Shown in pieces: positions 12,695 through 25,191 of a DNA stretch of 64,000 nt (its first letter is position 1; the number at the start of each line of letters is the position of its first letter). The position numbers were made by a program, and so were the translations under genes. The DNA is from Beta vulgaris subsp. vulgaris (lineage: Eukaryota > Streptophyta > Magnoliopsida > Caryophyllales > Amaranthaceae): assembly GCF_026745355.1 (NCBI RefSeq), contig NC_079209.1, forward strand, positions 12,861,886 through 12,925,885. The letters are read 5' to 3'. The notes under the pieces were generated by a model. It was not told where the DNA came from and ran no database searches. It was given only the letters and a program-made list of their open reading frames with translations.

Positions 12695-12790
12695 GCCCAA
12701 ATACAAGGTAATGTTTGATAAAAGGAATAACATGAATTTCTTGATTGGTGACAATAAATCAAGATTAACAGTAGTATATAAACTTGGCAG

Positions 12791-14461
<1,671 letters not shown>

Positions 14462-14613
14462 CTGCTGTAAGCGGTCGATAGTGCATGCTTTGAAGAGCTT
14501 TGTGTATTTTGTAGTTATGTATGTTGCGACGATGTGGCCATGTGGGAGTAGTATAGCATGAATATTTCTTATTGTAATACGCAAGCAAGCAGCTAAGCAC
14601 TATACAGGATACC

Positions 14614-14757
14614 TGTAAAGAAATGTTTAGGGTTTAATTGCTTGCTTATTCTATTGATATCAAACATATATATATATATAGTACATCAAAGTAGGAAACC
14701 ATATTAACAAAGAACCCTATACATAAGGAAACATATCCTATACAATCTTGCCTAACA
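14614..14757 (-). repeat. Short 3' LTR of the degenerate copia
   Basis: Starts TGTTAGGC immediately after the polypurine tract and ends TTTCTTTACA on the minus strand. The polypurine/TG junction is clear; the outer end is set by the ACA only, since no second LTR or target duplication is available. Confidence 0.6.
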
Positions 14758-14805
14758 CACCCCCCCCCCCTTCAAGTTGGGCATGTGAAGGATCCAAAAT
14801 GCCTA

Positions 14806-17800
14806 ACTTGGACAATAGCAGATCAAACTAGGACTTTCCAAGAGCTTTGGTGAAAATATCGACAAGCTGAGTTTTTGTATGAACGTAGGAGGATCAATAA
14901 GACCATCCCGAATGGCATCGCAAACAAAGTGGCAGTCAACTTCAATGTGCTTTGTACGTTCATGAAAAACAGGATTTTTGGCAATATATATGAAGGGCGG
15001 AATGGCTATCACAAAAGAGAGGAATAGCTTTGGGATGATAGACACCCAAGCTTAACAATAAGGGCTTCAACCATTTTAACTCGCAAGTAAGTGAAGCCAT
15101 GGACCGATATTCCGCCTCAGTAGAAGAGCGCGAAACTGTAGGAAGCTTCTTGGTTTTCCAAGAGATAGGAGAATGCCCTAGAAAGACAAGCCAATTAACC
15201 AGATAAGGAACAACAAGTGAGGGGGCAAGCTGCCCAATCGGAGTCACACCAGCCCTGAAGCGAGATATCACAATCAGAACGCAAAAGAATATCCTACCCA
15301 GGAGTACCCTTCAAATACCGAACAACACGCAAAGTAGCATCCCAATGTTCCTGGTGAGGCTCTTGCATGAACTGAGAGAGAACATGAACCGAATAAGCCA
15401 GATCGGGCCGAGTAGCAGCCAAATAGATCAGACGTCGATAAGCAGCAGAGTCATTAAGCAACAGACCAGAAGCGAGAGCAAGATGGTGATTCAGCTCAAT
15501 AGGAAAACCAGATGGCGTAGAACCCAACAAGTCGACCTCGGAAATAATATCAAGAGTGTATTTCCTTTAACAAAGAAAAATACCATAAGCACTCTGAGCC
15601 ACCTCAATGCCAAGAAAATACTTCAACACACCCAAATCCTTCATCTTAAAACAATCACTCAAATAAGCTTTGAAAGTAGAGAGCGCAGCGGAATCATTAC
15701 TAGAAATAATAATGTCACCGACATACACAAAACATTAATCTTAACAGAGTGATGAGTGTAAGTGAAGAGAGAATACTCAAAATATGGTTAAAGGAAACCA
15801 TAAGCCTTCAAGGAAGTGACCAATTTGGCAAACTAATAACGGGGAGCTTGCTTCAAGCCAGATAAGGACTTGCAGAGACGACATACAAGATTAGGATTAG
15901 AACAAGCAAAACCTGGAGGGAGTTTCATATAAACCTCTTCATCCAAATCACCATGAAGAAAAGCATTATGAACATCCATCTGATGAACCTCCCAATTTTT
16001 GAAGCCAGCTATAACAAGAAAGGTGCGCACATTAATCATTTTAGCAACAGGAGCAAAAGTCTCTACCGACTTCCTGATGATTCCCCAAGACGACCAATCG
16101 AGATTTTAGGCGTTCAACTTCACCATTAGACAAGTATTTGGTTCGATAGACCCACTGACTGCCCAATGCACGTTTCCTAGGAGCAAATTCCTCCAATATC
16201 CAAGTACCATTATCCTCTAACACCTGAGTTTTAGCTTGCGTAGATTGTTTCCACCCCTCACTCCGCATAACGTCCTTAAAGGACCTCGGTTCAGAAGTAG
16301 AAATAATAGCTGCAACAAACTTCAAATAATTTGCAAAAATTTTATATAATGAGCTATAGGGTAAGGAGTACCTGAGGAAGAAGACGGAGCAGGCGTAGAG
16401 GAAGATGGACTATCTGAAATGACCGCATGAGTAACATAATCCTTCAAAATACCGAAGGAATTTTGGTCCACAGACCACGACCCAAAATAGGAGGAGATGA
16501 GGGTGCAACCAATGGAGCGCTAGTAGGCGAGGGTGGGTTAGATGGTTTGCTGGGAGAAAGATGGCATAAAGATAATGGGCTATGATCCAAAGAAGAGGGG
16601 CGCGCATCAGTAGAGGCGGTGGGTAACAAGTTTGGGCCACGCTGGGTTATTTGTGTGTTGGGCCGAGAAACTGGAGAAGAGGGGGGCGCTAGTAGAGGCG
16701 CTGGGTAACAAGATTGGGCTAGGCTGGGGTATTTGTGTGTTGGGCCGAGAAACTGGATAAGAGGGGAGAGGAGGGGATGTAGCGAAGAGGACAAGTGAGA
16801 TAATAGTGGGCTGAGAGGGCACGATTTTAGTGGGCTGAGAGGGCACGATTTTCGTGGGCTGAGAGAGGACATCATTTGTGGGCTGAGAAAGAGGAGGAGA
16901 GAGGAGATCAGAAGGAGGAGAGGAAGACAGATTCGTGGGCTTAGAGGGCACGAGAGTAGGAGGCAGTTGTGGGGGGGTAGAAGTGAACGAATTTGTGGGG
17001 GAAGATAAGGAAGCATAAGCAGGCATAATATCATCATCAAAATCAGGATGAACCGTGAGTTCACTAGGCACCAAACTAGTAGGATCAATATTCACATCAT
17101 TAGGAGATAAAGAGTGATACATTTCCTCAAAAAATTGACATTACGGGAAATAAAAAATTCCTTTGTATAAAGATCAAACAACCTCCAACCTTTCTTGCCA
17201 AAAGGATAACCAACAAACACACACTTCATACTACGACTAGCAAATTTGTCCCCTTTAGTCTTATGATTGTGAGCAAAACAAAGACAACCAAAAGTACGAA
17301 TAGCATCATAGTTAGGAGTAAAACCAAAGAGAATGTCAAAGGGAGATTTGTTGTGGAGGAGAGAAGAGGGATGACGTTTGATTAAGTGACCAGCAACTAA
17401 AATGCTCTCACCCCAAAAATGAATAGGGAGATGAGCTTGAAACCGTAAACCACGGCAAACATTAAGAATATGCTGATGCTTACGTTCTACACGGCCATTT
17501 GTTGGGGGGGGGGGGTAGCAACACAAGAAGTTTGAAATATGATGCTAGAGGATGCAAAGAAATTAAGTAAGCAATTAAATTCAGTGCCATTATCACTTTG
17601 AACAACTTTAACGGTTTGAGAGAATTGCCGATCAACAATAGTAAGAAAGTTCATGAACATGGTAAAAACCTCATTCTTAAACAGGTCTAGAAAAATTATC
17701 CACAATAGTCAAGAAATAGCAGGCCCCACAAGAAGAAACATGTCTGTAGGGATCCCATAAATCACAATCAACCTTTTCAAATATCATATACTAGCTTTAA

Positions 17801-18185
17801 TGTCACTCAAAGGAAACTTATCTCTAGAATGTTTAGCACGAAAGCAAATTTCACATGATTTATTCAAACTACCCTTATGACCACACAAAGAAGGAAGTAA
17901 CTTCACCACTTTCTCCGAGGGATGACCAATACGACGATGCCACAACTCAAAGTCCGTAGACACTCCATGAAAGGAAACCAAAGGGAAAGCAGTATCACTG
18001 GTGAAGTAGTAAAGTCCATCCTCTCTACGACCCATTCCAATCAGCGTCCTCATGTGAACCTGTATAGCATTCATAGAAGAGTTAAATTGAACAAAACACT
18101 GCAAAGCATTAGTCAGTTGTGCAACATAAAGTAAACTACAACTAAACTGAGGAACTAAAAGAACATTATTGAAGATATTTACCAT
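14806..18185 (-). pseudogene. Copia pol remnant (integrase, RT, RNase H)
   Basis: Minus-strand fragments in order: 18185-17784 GAG-pre-integrase (LWHRRIGHPSEKVVK, with CEICFRAKHSR); 17705-17092 integrase core (VQSDNGTEFN, NGRVERKHQHIL, CVFVGYPFGKKGWR); 17122-16410 proline/serine linker with SQPTKIVPSQPTK-type repeats; 16325-15833 reverse transcriptase ([40 protein letters not shown]). The catalytic loop near 15730 reads YVGD instead of YVDD. 15530-14960 is the RNase H region ([19 protein letters not shown]). Multiple stops and frameshifts make it inactive. Confidence 0.88.
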
Positions 18186-18186
18186 T

Positions 18187-18237
18187 AACTATATATTTGT
18201 TTTTTTTTTTTTTTTTGACAAGAACTATATATTTGTT
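18187..18237 (-). mobile_element. Minimal poly(A) retroposon remnant with 15-bp target duplication
   Basis: The 15-bp word AACTATATATTTGTT occurs at 18187-18201 and again at 18223-18237, flanking only a T-run plus GACAAG. Read on the minus strand this is CTTGTC followed by a poly(A) tail, as left by an extremely 5'-truncated LINE or SINE insertion. Lengths fit target-primed reverse transcription; the source element cannot be told from six bases. Confidence 0.6.
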
Positions 18238-18462
18238 ATTAAATAATATACTAATCTCTACATTTCTAGTTTGACTTATATATTTGCCCATGCATATATT
18301 TGATTGAGAATATATGTAATTATGTATTAGCAAAAGTTTATAAAAAATTGGAGAGAGTACCTACGACTGCACAACAAACTCTTTTATATTACTAAAGTAC
18401 TAAATGTGACGAATCAAATAAGATCCTATATACTTCTAAAGTATCAAGATTCAAATTAATAA
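18238..18462. other. AT-rich spacer, nothing recognised
   Basis: No open frame of note, no clear repeat ends. Confidence 0.5.
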
Positions 18463-19015
18463 TCTCTATTATATAAGCCAAGGAGGGAGCAATGCTGACC
18501 CCCTTTGAATTTACATACTCATCCCTCCACAATTTAAAACCACTACACACATAAACTTACCAAAAAAAAAAATATTCAACCAAATCTCTATTAAATCAAA
18601 TTAACTCATATAATTGCCAATCACATAAACTTTCCAATACAAAAGATTCAATCAAATTAAATTTAGATCCAGTCAACTAAAAAAATTCGTAATCAAGAAC
18701 TTACCAAAAATTAATATCACGGACAATAGAAAAAAATGACATTCTCATTACAAAGACAACTCATATACAAAATTAATCACAAATACAAACTCCCAAAAAA
18801 ATTCAGTTTTTTCATTACTTGGATATGCAATTTCATCACTTATAGTTACTTTAAAAATATTTTTAGATACTATTTATAAGTATTTAAATACTTCTTACTC
18901 ACCAAATGAAGGTGAACATAGATATGTACTTTCATAATTTTATTTTTCATTTCTTTTAATATCGAGTCATAGTTATGTAAATGTCACTGCAAGCATAACG
19001 TGCAGAAAAAGCTAG
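18463..19015 (+). mobile_element. Candidate non-autonomous Helitron
   Basis: Begins TCTCTATTATATAAGCC after an A and ends CTAG before a T, as Helitrons insert between A and T. A 5-bp-stem hairpin (CTGCA...TGCAG, 18987-19005) lies just before the CTAG, matching the usual hairpin-to-end spacing. The interior is AT-rich with no Rep/helicase frame. Confidence 0.45.
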
Positions 19016-20507
19016 TATTCATAAAAAGTGGAGGGAGCACTTTCTTTTTAAGAATATAATTAATACTAAAAAGTGTTATAAACTTTATAGCGTGTATATC
19101 ATAATTGAACGACGCATTTCCTTTGCTAGAAAAACTGTTCCCTGATTTAGGATTTAGTTTGTACATATTTTGATTGATAATACAAATTCACACTTTTTCA
19201 CCAAAAGAAAATTTAGAGAAAGAAATTTTTAAAGTGGATGAAGGTGAGGGGATCCAAACCCATAAGAAAACCCAATCGTACACATGAGTTGAATCACACA
19301 TTGCAATGGCCAAGAATTGAACCTATCTGACAGCAGTGGCGGATTATAAGAGGAGTGGGCAGGGGCTTGGCCCCTCTTATGTTTGTCAAGTAAAAGTACA
19401 GAACTACAAAGTGTTTCATGAAACTCTGTTTGGCCTAGTGGCGTTCGAAGCATTAATACTCTTGGAGAACAAGAGGATGTTCGATCCATGACTCATGGCA
19501 TGCTTATGTCTTTTTGCTTTTTCTTTTTCTTTTTTCCCTTTATCTTTGGGTTACCATGTTTCTAATTTTGAAACATATTTTCTGTTCACTGTTAGTATCT
19601 TCTGATTTTTTTTGTTTTTATTTTCTCCCTATATCTTTGCCTTTTTGGCTTATTATGTTCCTACTATTGTAAAATCTTTTTTTATTTATTGCTAATATCT
19701 TCTTATTTTAGTTTTTATATGTAAAATCATTTTTTTTTTTACAAACCATTATGAACAATGATAAATGATAAATGTATCTTCTTTTTCCTTGAAACAAGAA
19801 AGTAATTTGCTTGGTAATTGATTTTAGTTACTAATAATACTAATGAACTATAACTTTAGTTTCTAAAATATCTATCCACTTAGGGCATGTTCTCTTCGAC
19901 ATAAAACAACTGAACTGAACTGAGCTGAGCTGAAAAAAAACTAAACTGAACTGAACTGAACTGAATTGAATTGAATTGAATTGAATTGAATTAAACTGAA
20001 TTGAATTAAATTGAATGTAATAAATATATAAATAATATTTTAAACAATAACAATATGAATATTAAATAATAATGATAATGATAATTAATAAGAATTAATA
20101 ATTAAAAATGAATAATAATAATAGTATTTTAGATATTTTTAAATGATAGTTATAAATAAATAATATTAATAATCATAAATTAATAATAAATGATAATAAT
20201 GATAATTAAAAATAATTATTTATATTATTAGTATTAATATATTAATATTTGACGATGATTATATAATAACAATAATATCTAATAAGTAATATTACTATTT
20301 TAATAATTAGATTTCTTAATATAATAATATTTAGTAATAAAAATAATGATTGGGTCGGACAACGCAAAATTACATCATAAACCATTTTGACGCGATTTGA
20401 TTGGTTTATGGGCTAAAAACCGTTGGTTTATTTGTACTTTTGATCTAAACCATGTTCCTCCTAATAATAATAATAATGACAATGAGTAAAGCTATAAAAA
20501 AATATTG

Positions 20508-20508
20508 A

Positions 20509-20539
<31 letters not shown>

Positions 20540-20586
20540 TAATAATAATAATAATAATAATACTTAATAATAATGATTTAAAAATA

Positions 20587-20618
<32 letters not shown>

Positions 20619-20697
20619 GAGTAATTTGTAAAATAATTAGACTAATAATAATAATAATAATAATAATAAGAGTAATTTGTCAAATAATTAGACCAAC

Positions 20698-20756
<59 letters not shown>

Positions 20757-20758
20757 TA
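20508..20758. repeat. AAT/ATT microsatellite cluster
   Basis: Several long runs of AAT triplets (about 20508-20560, 20587-20618, 20647-20670, 20698-20755), separated by a repeated AGTAATTTGTAAAATAATTA-like spacer. Simple-sequence expansion inside the Harbinger-type element. Confidence 0.9.
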
Positions 20759-20921
20759 ATAAACCGGTTATTTCACCAAATACCCCCGACAAATCGCGAA
20801 ATTCACAATATACCCTCAATGTTTCAACAATTCACCATATACCTCTTTTCATTTTTGTGCACCAAATACCCTTTTTTTAACTGCACCGTTACCTTTATTT
20901 ACCATTTTGCCACAATTAACT

Positions 20922-20978
20922 CCTAACCCTAAAATCTAAACCTAATCCCTAACCCTAAACCTTAACCCTAACCCTAGT
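20922..20978. repeat. Telomere-like CCCTAA repeats, left arm
   Basis: Imperfect CCCTAA/CCCTAAA units. Mirrored by TTAGGG units at about 21660-21751. Interstitial and part of a mobile element, not a chromosome end. Confidence 0.85.
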
Positions 20979-21659
20979 CCAGCCCCCTCCCCTTCCTCCT
21001 CCCCTTCTGCGCGTGTCGGCCTCCCCACCCCCTGCGCGTCCCACCGTCGGCCTCCCCCTCACCCCTTCCCCGCCGATTTCCCTGCCCCTACCCCTCACCG
21101 CCGCGCGTGCTGGCCTCCCCACACCCTGCGCATCCCACCGTCGGCCTCCTCTCACCCCTTCCCCGCCGATTTCGCAGCCCTTACCCCTCACCGCCTCCCC
21201 ACCTCCTGCGCATCCGTTCACCCCTTCCCCGTCGATTTTAGGGTTCCCACCCCCTGTGCATTCGTTACCCCTTTCCCCTGCTGCTCTGTTTTGGTCATCT
21301 CCTCGCCAGGTTGCTCCAGGCTGTTGCCGCTGGTCTTCGGGAGTTTTAGAGGAGGCTGTGTTGAGAGATTCGCGGGGCTGCGGGAGGGAGGGGAGGGGGA
21401 GGGGGTAGGGGTTGCGGTAGAGGGAGGGGGAGGGGGTGGGAGTTGCAACGGAGGGAGAGGGAGGAGTTCGGGCTGCAGCGGGGGGAGGGGTTGCAGTAGA
21501 GGGAGGGTTGGGGGAGGTGTGGGGGCGGTGAGGGGTAGGGGCTGGGAAATCGGCGAGGAAGGGGCAAGGGGAGGCCGACAGTGGGACGCGCAGGGGGTGG
21601 GGGAGGCCGATGGTGGGGGAGGGGCAGGGGTGGGGTGGAGGGAGGGGGGCTGCCAAAGA

Positions 21660-21751
21660 GTTAGAGTTAGGGTAAGGAGAAGGAGAAGGGTTTAGGGGTA
21701 GGATTAGAGGAAGGGTTACGGTTAGGGTTAGGTTAGATTAGGGTTAGGGTT
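21660..21751. repeat. Telomere-like TTAGGG repeats, right arm
   Basis: Imperfect TTAGGG/TTTAGGG units in inverted orientation to those at 20922-20978, forming the inner arms of the inverted-repeat element. Confidence 0.8.
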
Positions 21752-22195
21752 TAATGATGGCAAAATCGTAAATAAAGCTAATGGTGAGTTAACGGCAGTT
21801 AAAAAAAGGGTATTTGGTGCATAAAAATGAAAAGTCAGGGGTATAAGGTGAATTGTTGAAACATTAAGGGTATATTATGAATTTGTTGATTTGTCGGGGG
21901 TATTTGGTGAAAAAATCGTGAATAAAATAGTTATAAAAGAATGGAGCTGAACTGAACTGAACTGAGCTACACTGAACTGAACTGAACTGAATTGAACTGA
22001 ATTGAGCTGAACGGAACTGAACTGAACTGAACTGAAAATAAGCTGGGGAGAACAAACCCTTACTTGTGAATTATTCTTTCAATTCCTTGAAAATTTGACA
22101 ATGGTCAAACAAATAATATATGGACAAAACTGCTTAAAAATTAAAAGGTTGTGATTTAGCACAATTAAATTAGCTAAAACTATTGGGAGTACTTT

Positions 22196-22392
22196 CTCAA
22201 AATTATCCAAACTTTTGATTATCCTATATATAATAGACTCATAAGGGGTCATTAAAGGCAAGAAAAATAAAAGTTTGGATTATTTTGGAAAGGTACCTCA
22301 AATAGTTTGGATTGTTCTAGAATAACCCAAAGTTGGGATTATCTTTAGCGGACCGTTCATAGTTGGGATTATTTTTGTCAATTTTTCCTTTT
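22196..22392. mobile_element. Mutator-like terminus with inverted repeat, partial
   Basis: The right edge, read on the minus strand, starts GGAAAAATTGACAAAAATAA and has two CCCAACTTT/CCCAACTATG words. It matches the termini of the MITE at 46154-46942. An imperfect inverted pair (about 22170-22215 and 22268-22315, around CCAAACTTTT) lies inside. The left boundary is not resolved. Confidence 0.4.
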
Positions 22393-22612
22393 AACTTTGA
22401 TATGTATCTTTGAATGTTTTTATTCCTCATTTAAATTTTGTTATTAAACTTTTAATTGGTTGAATCGGCCCTTGTGAAATAGTTGGTCAAGATCTGCCAC
22501 TGTCTGACAGGCCGGAGGACCTCCAACCAAATAGGTCAATCATCATTTTTATGGAGCGGAGCAAGTATGTTGCTAAGAAAGTATGTTTGAACATGCTTTG
22601 TTGATGGAGGTG

Positions 22613-23207
22613 TGTTAAATATGACTTGAAATCTTGTGAATGGCATAAGGCTAACTTTGAATGCACATATCTCTCAATATATAAATGATTTTGATGTGAT
22701 TCAAATTGGAGGTGATAGCTTGTTCAAAGAGCTTTCCAACGATAGGTCATATGCCCAATTTCGATGAGAAACGAGAAAGTTATGACTGTTTTACGAAAAA
22801 CTGACGAAGCTTTTGTCCCGGGCCCGATCGGCGTTTGCCCGACCCATCGGGCGGTGCGCGATTTTGGCGCTGAACGGTTTTTCGATATTTTTTCGTTTTT
22901 AAGTTATCTTTTAGGGTTTGTACGGGTTCCTTATGATTATAAAAGGGCTCTTAGTGTTCATTATTATTAACACAACTTATGAAACACTTTTAGCCTCTAG
23001 ATTTAGGACTCCTTGTATTATTCTCTCTGATTTTCTCCATTATAGTGAAGAAGCTCTAATCCCCCACCTGTGGATGTAGGTCAAATTTGACTGAACCACG
23101 TAAATCCTTGTGTTATTTGTTTGTTCATCTTTATAGTTTTCTCACCTTCATTATTTCATTGATTTTCTGTTCCGCATTAATCAAACTACAACACCAATTT
23201 CCTAACA
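22613..23207 (+). repeat. 5' LTR of the gag-only element
   Basis: 595 bp, TGTTAAATATG...CCTAACA. Differs from the 3' LTR by a few substitutions and small indels, for example in the GC-rich stretch CCCGATCGG. Confidence 0.93.
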
Positions 23208-23210
23208 AAT

Positions 23211-23223
23211 TGGTATCAGAGCC
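23211..23223 (+). promoter_or_regulatory. Primer binding site, initiator tRNA-Met type
   Basis: TGGTATCAGAGCC, three bases after the LTR: a full match to the usual plant copia primer site. Confidence 0.9.
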
Positions 23224-23279
23224 TGGTTGTTTAAGATCTTAGGTGTTTATAGAAAAAGTTTGATTTTTTGATTATATCA

Positions 23280-24022
23280 ATGAAATTTGATAGGCAAGTA
23301 AATTTTGGCCTATGGCAATTAAAGATGAAAGCCATCCTGGTTCAAAGTGGTTGTCACAAGGCTCTAGAAGGTGCATCCAAAAAGCCTTCGGGTATGACGG
23401 ATGAGAAGTGGGAGGAATAGATTTGAAGGCACTCTCAGCGATTCATTTAAGTCTTTCTAATGAAGTTTTGAGAGAGGTTGCCAAAGAGACAACTGCTGCG
23501 GGTTTGTGGTTGAAGTTGGAGTCACTCTATATGACAAAGTCTGTGACCAACCGTCTACTACTAAAATCTAGACTTCATGATCTTCGTCTAGTAGAAGGTA
23601 AACCGCTTGATTCTCATTTAGATGAATTCTTCTCTATAATTATGGATTTGCAAAACATCGATGTTGAGATCGATGATGAGGATATGGCTATTAGGTTGTT
23701 GTGTTCTTTACCACTTCTATGAGCACTTTCGAGAATCTTATTATATGGTAAAGATGATTTGAGTTTGCAGGATGTTAAGGAGGCCTTAACTCAGAGAGAT
23801 TTAATTGACAATAAATTGGTTAATAAATCTAATAATTCTGCTCACACAAATGCTTTGGTTGCTCATGGTGGAAAGAATTCTGGCAAAATCTGTAACTATT
23901 GTCATGTGAAGGGTCATATTAAATCTGAGTGTTGGAAATTAAAGAAGAAAAATGGAGAAAGGTCAATGAGGATCGATCTGCAAATATTGCCACGTGTTTC
24001 TGATGATGATCTTGCACTTTAG
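23280..24022 (+). pseudogene. Copia-type gag, frameshifted
   Basis: Starts at ATG 23280 (MKFDRQVNFGLWQLKMKAIL). A frameshift near 23415 leads into 23408-23722, an UBN2-like gag body (DLKALSAIHLSLSNEVLREV, DSHLDEFFSIIMDL). A second break near 23712 is followed by 23759-24022, with a CCHC zinc knuckle (CNYCHVKGHIKSECW) that binds packaging RNA. It stops shortly after at SDDDLAL. Length of about 250 residues matches a complete copia gag, so only the frames are damaged. Confidence 0.88.
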
Positions 24023-24589
24023 GGTTACAAGATTTGGGGCTGCGGTTTCTACGATCTCTTTATGTTTGGTGCCCTTTTGAGATCTCTTGGTAAAACGAGA
24101 AACCGTGTGGATTTTCTTTTTGGAGTCTATGATAGATTGTTTTTAAGTTTGTAATAAAGTAACAATCTTGGTTATGCATTAGATTTTGTTCTAGTTATGC
24201 TATTTCTTATCTCAAATTTGGTACTTTTTGTTTATTAAGTACATTGCAATTTAGAAATTATTGTTGTCATTCAGTTTCTAGAATTGCTTTTAGTTTGTTG
24301 TTGAGATGAAGAAGTGTTTGAAGAGATTTGGTCAATTTGAGAAGCATGCTTGCGTTGGTGACTTTATACTCTCGATCTAGGCCATGTGATGGTTTTGTAT
24401 ACGGATTTTGTGTTCGAAGACGCATCGGTACACAAGTTATAGAAGATGTCCGTTCTGGATTGCCTACAATGGGTAGGTTTATGGAATTTTGTTTAAGGTG
24501 GAGGTTCTATGGTGTTTGGTGTGTTGAGCATCATTTTTGGTTCAAGGTGGAGTTACCTTGTTTGATTGGTTTCAAGTCAAGGTGGAGAT
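24023..24589. other. Internal spacer of the gag-only element
   Basis: Between gag and the 3' LTR. No integrase or RT motif in any frame; a 92-codon open frame (24328-24606) overlaps the LTR and has no domain. Confidence 0.6.
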
Positions 24590-25191
24590 TGTTAAATATG
24601 ACTTGAAATCTTGTGAATGGCATAAGGCTAACTTTGAATGCACATATCTCTCAATATATAAATGATTTTGATGTGATTCAAATTGGAGGTGATAGCTTGT
24701 TCAAAGAGCTTTCCAACGATAGGTCATATGCCCAATTTCGATGAGAAACGAGAAAGTTATGACTGTTTTACGAAAAACTGACGAAGCAGTTTTGTCCCGG
24801 GCCCGATCGGGCGGTTTGGCCCGACCCAATCGGGCGGTGCGCGATTTTGGCGCTGAACGCATTTTTCCGATATTTTTCGTTTTTAGGTTATCTTTTAGGG
24901 TTTGTACGGGTTCCTTATGATTATAAAAGGGCTCTTAGTGTTCATTATTATTAACACAACTTATGAAACACTTTTAGCCTCTAGATTTAGGACTCCTTGT
25001 ATTATTCTCTCTGATTTTCTCCATTATAGTGAAGAAGCTCTAATCCCCCACCTGTGGATGTAGGTCAAATTTGACTGAACCACGTAAATCCTTGTGTTAT
25101 TTGTTTGTTCATCTTTATAGTTTTCTCACCTTCATTATTTCATTGATTTTCTGTTCCGCATTAATCAAACTACAACACCGATTTCCTAACA
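24590..25191 (+). repeat. 3' LTR of the gag-only element
   Basis: 602 bp, TGTTAAATATG...CCTAACA, followed by AGGTG. Confidence 0.93.

Larger units (their letters stand above)
14614..18186 (-). mobile_element. Degenerate 5'-truncated copia element, minus strand
   Basis: Reading on the minus strand from 18185: GAG-pre-integrase, integrase, a proline-rich linker, reverse transcriptase and RNase H. These are followed by a polypurine tract (G-run complementary to the C-run 14760-14770) and a short 3' LTR (14757 down to 14614, TGTTAGGC...TTTCTTTACA, 144 bp). Gag, protease, primer site and 5' LTR are missing. It lies directly after kinase copy A. It is a different family from the two full-length copia copies, far older, with many stops. 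Confidence 0.88.
20768..21915. mobile_element. Long-inverted-repeat element with telomere-like arms and GC-rich core
   Basis: The two ends are inverted copies over roughly 150 bp (TTTCACCAAATACCCCCGAC near 20771; complement near 21910), followed inward by telomere-like repeats and then a GC-rich core. The core is C-rich in its left half and G-rich in its right half, so the element can fold into one long imperfect hairpin. Structure fits a Mutator-like MITE. A clean target duplication is not visible. Open frames within the core (20955-21695, both strands) are by-products of strand composition. Confidence 0.65.
19883..22059. mobile_element. PIF/Harbinger (Tourist)-type element nested in the hAT (TSD TTA)
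   Basis: Left end GGGCATGTTCTCTTC and right end complementary to GGGTTTGTTCTCCCC, with TTA on both sides (19880-19882, 22060-22062). Subterminal regions consist of CTGAACTGAA-type repeats at both ends (19910-20010 and 21945-22035). A 175-bp relative with the same ends sits at 30168-30342. No transposase is visible. The middle is AAT microsatellite plus a further nested element at 20768-21915. Confidence 0.8.
19334..22502. mobile_element. hAT-superfamily element (TSD TCTGACAG), non-autonomous
   Basis: Terminal inverted repeats CAGTGGCGGAT (19334) and ATCTGCCACTG (ends 22502), with a perfect 8-bp target duplication TCTGACAG at 19326-19333 and 22503-22510. Both are hallmarks of hAT elements. 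No transposase frame is present. Most of its 3.2 kb is a later insertion, the Harbinger-type element at 19883-22059. Confidence 0.88.
22613..25191 (+). mobile_element. Gag-only non-autonomous LTR element (TR-GAG type, TSD AGGTG)
   Basis: 2579 bp. LTRs 22613-23207 and 24590-25191 start TGTTAAAT and end TTCCTAACA. Perfect 5-bp target duplication AGGTG at 22608-22612 and 25192-25196. Canonical tRNA-Met primer site (23211-23223) and a purine tract before the 3' LTR (AAGGTGGAGAT). The interior has only a broken copia-type gag; no protease, integrase or RT. This matches the TR-GAG class of plant elements, which would depend on proteins from an autonomous relative. It lies 466 bp upstream of the kinase copy B start. 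Confidence 0.93.

Noticed and set aside
14760..14770. C homopolymer as a regulatory site
   Set aside because: It is the complement of the copia polypurine tract.
20955..21695. Long open frames of 130-233 codons on both strands in the GC-rich core
   Set aside because: Pro/Ser/Thr or Gly/Arg/Glu-rich products of strand-skewed repeats, overlapping on both strands; no domain or codon signal.
20922..21751. Possible true telomere or chromosome end
   Set aside because: Repeats are short, imperfect, inverted and inside a nested mobile element with unique sequence on both sides.
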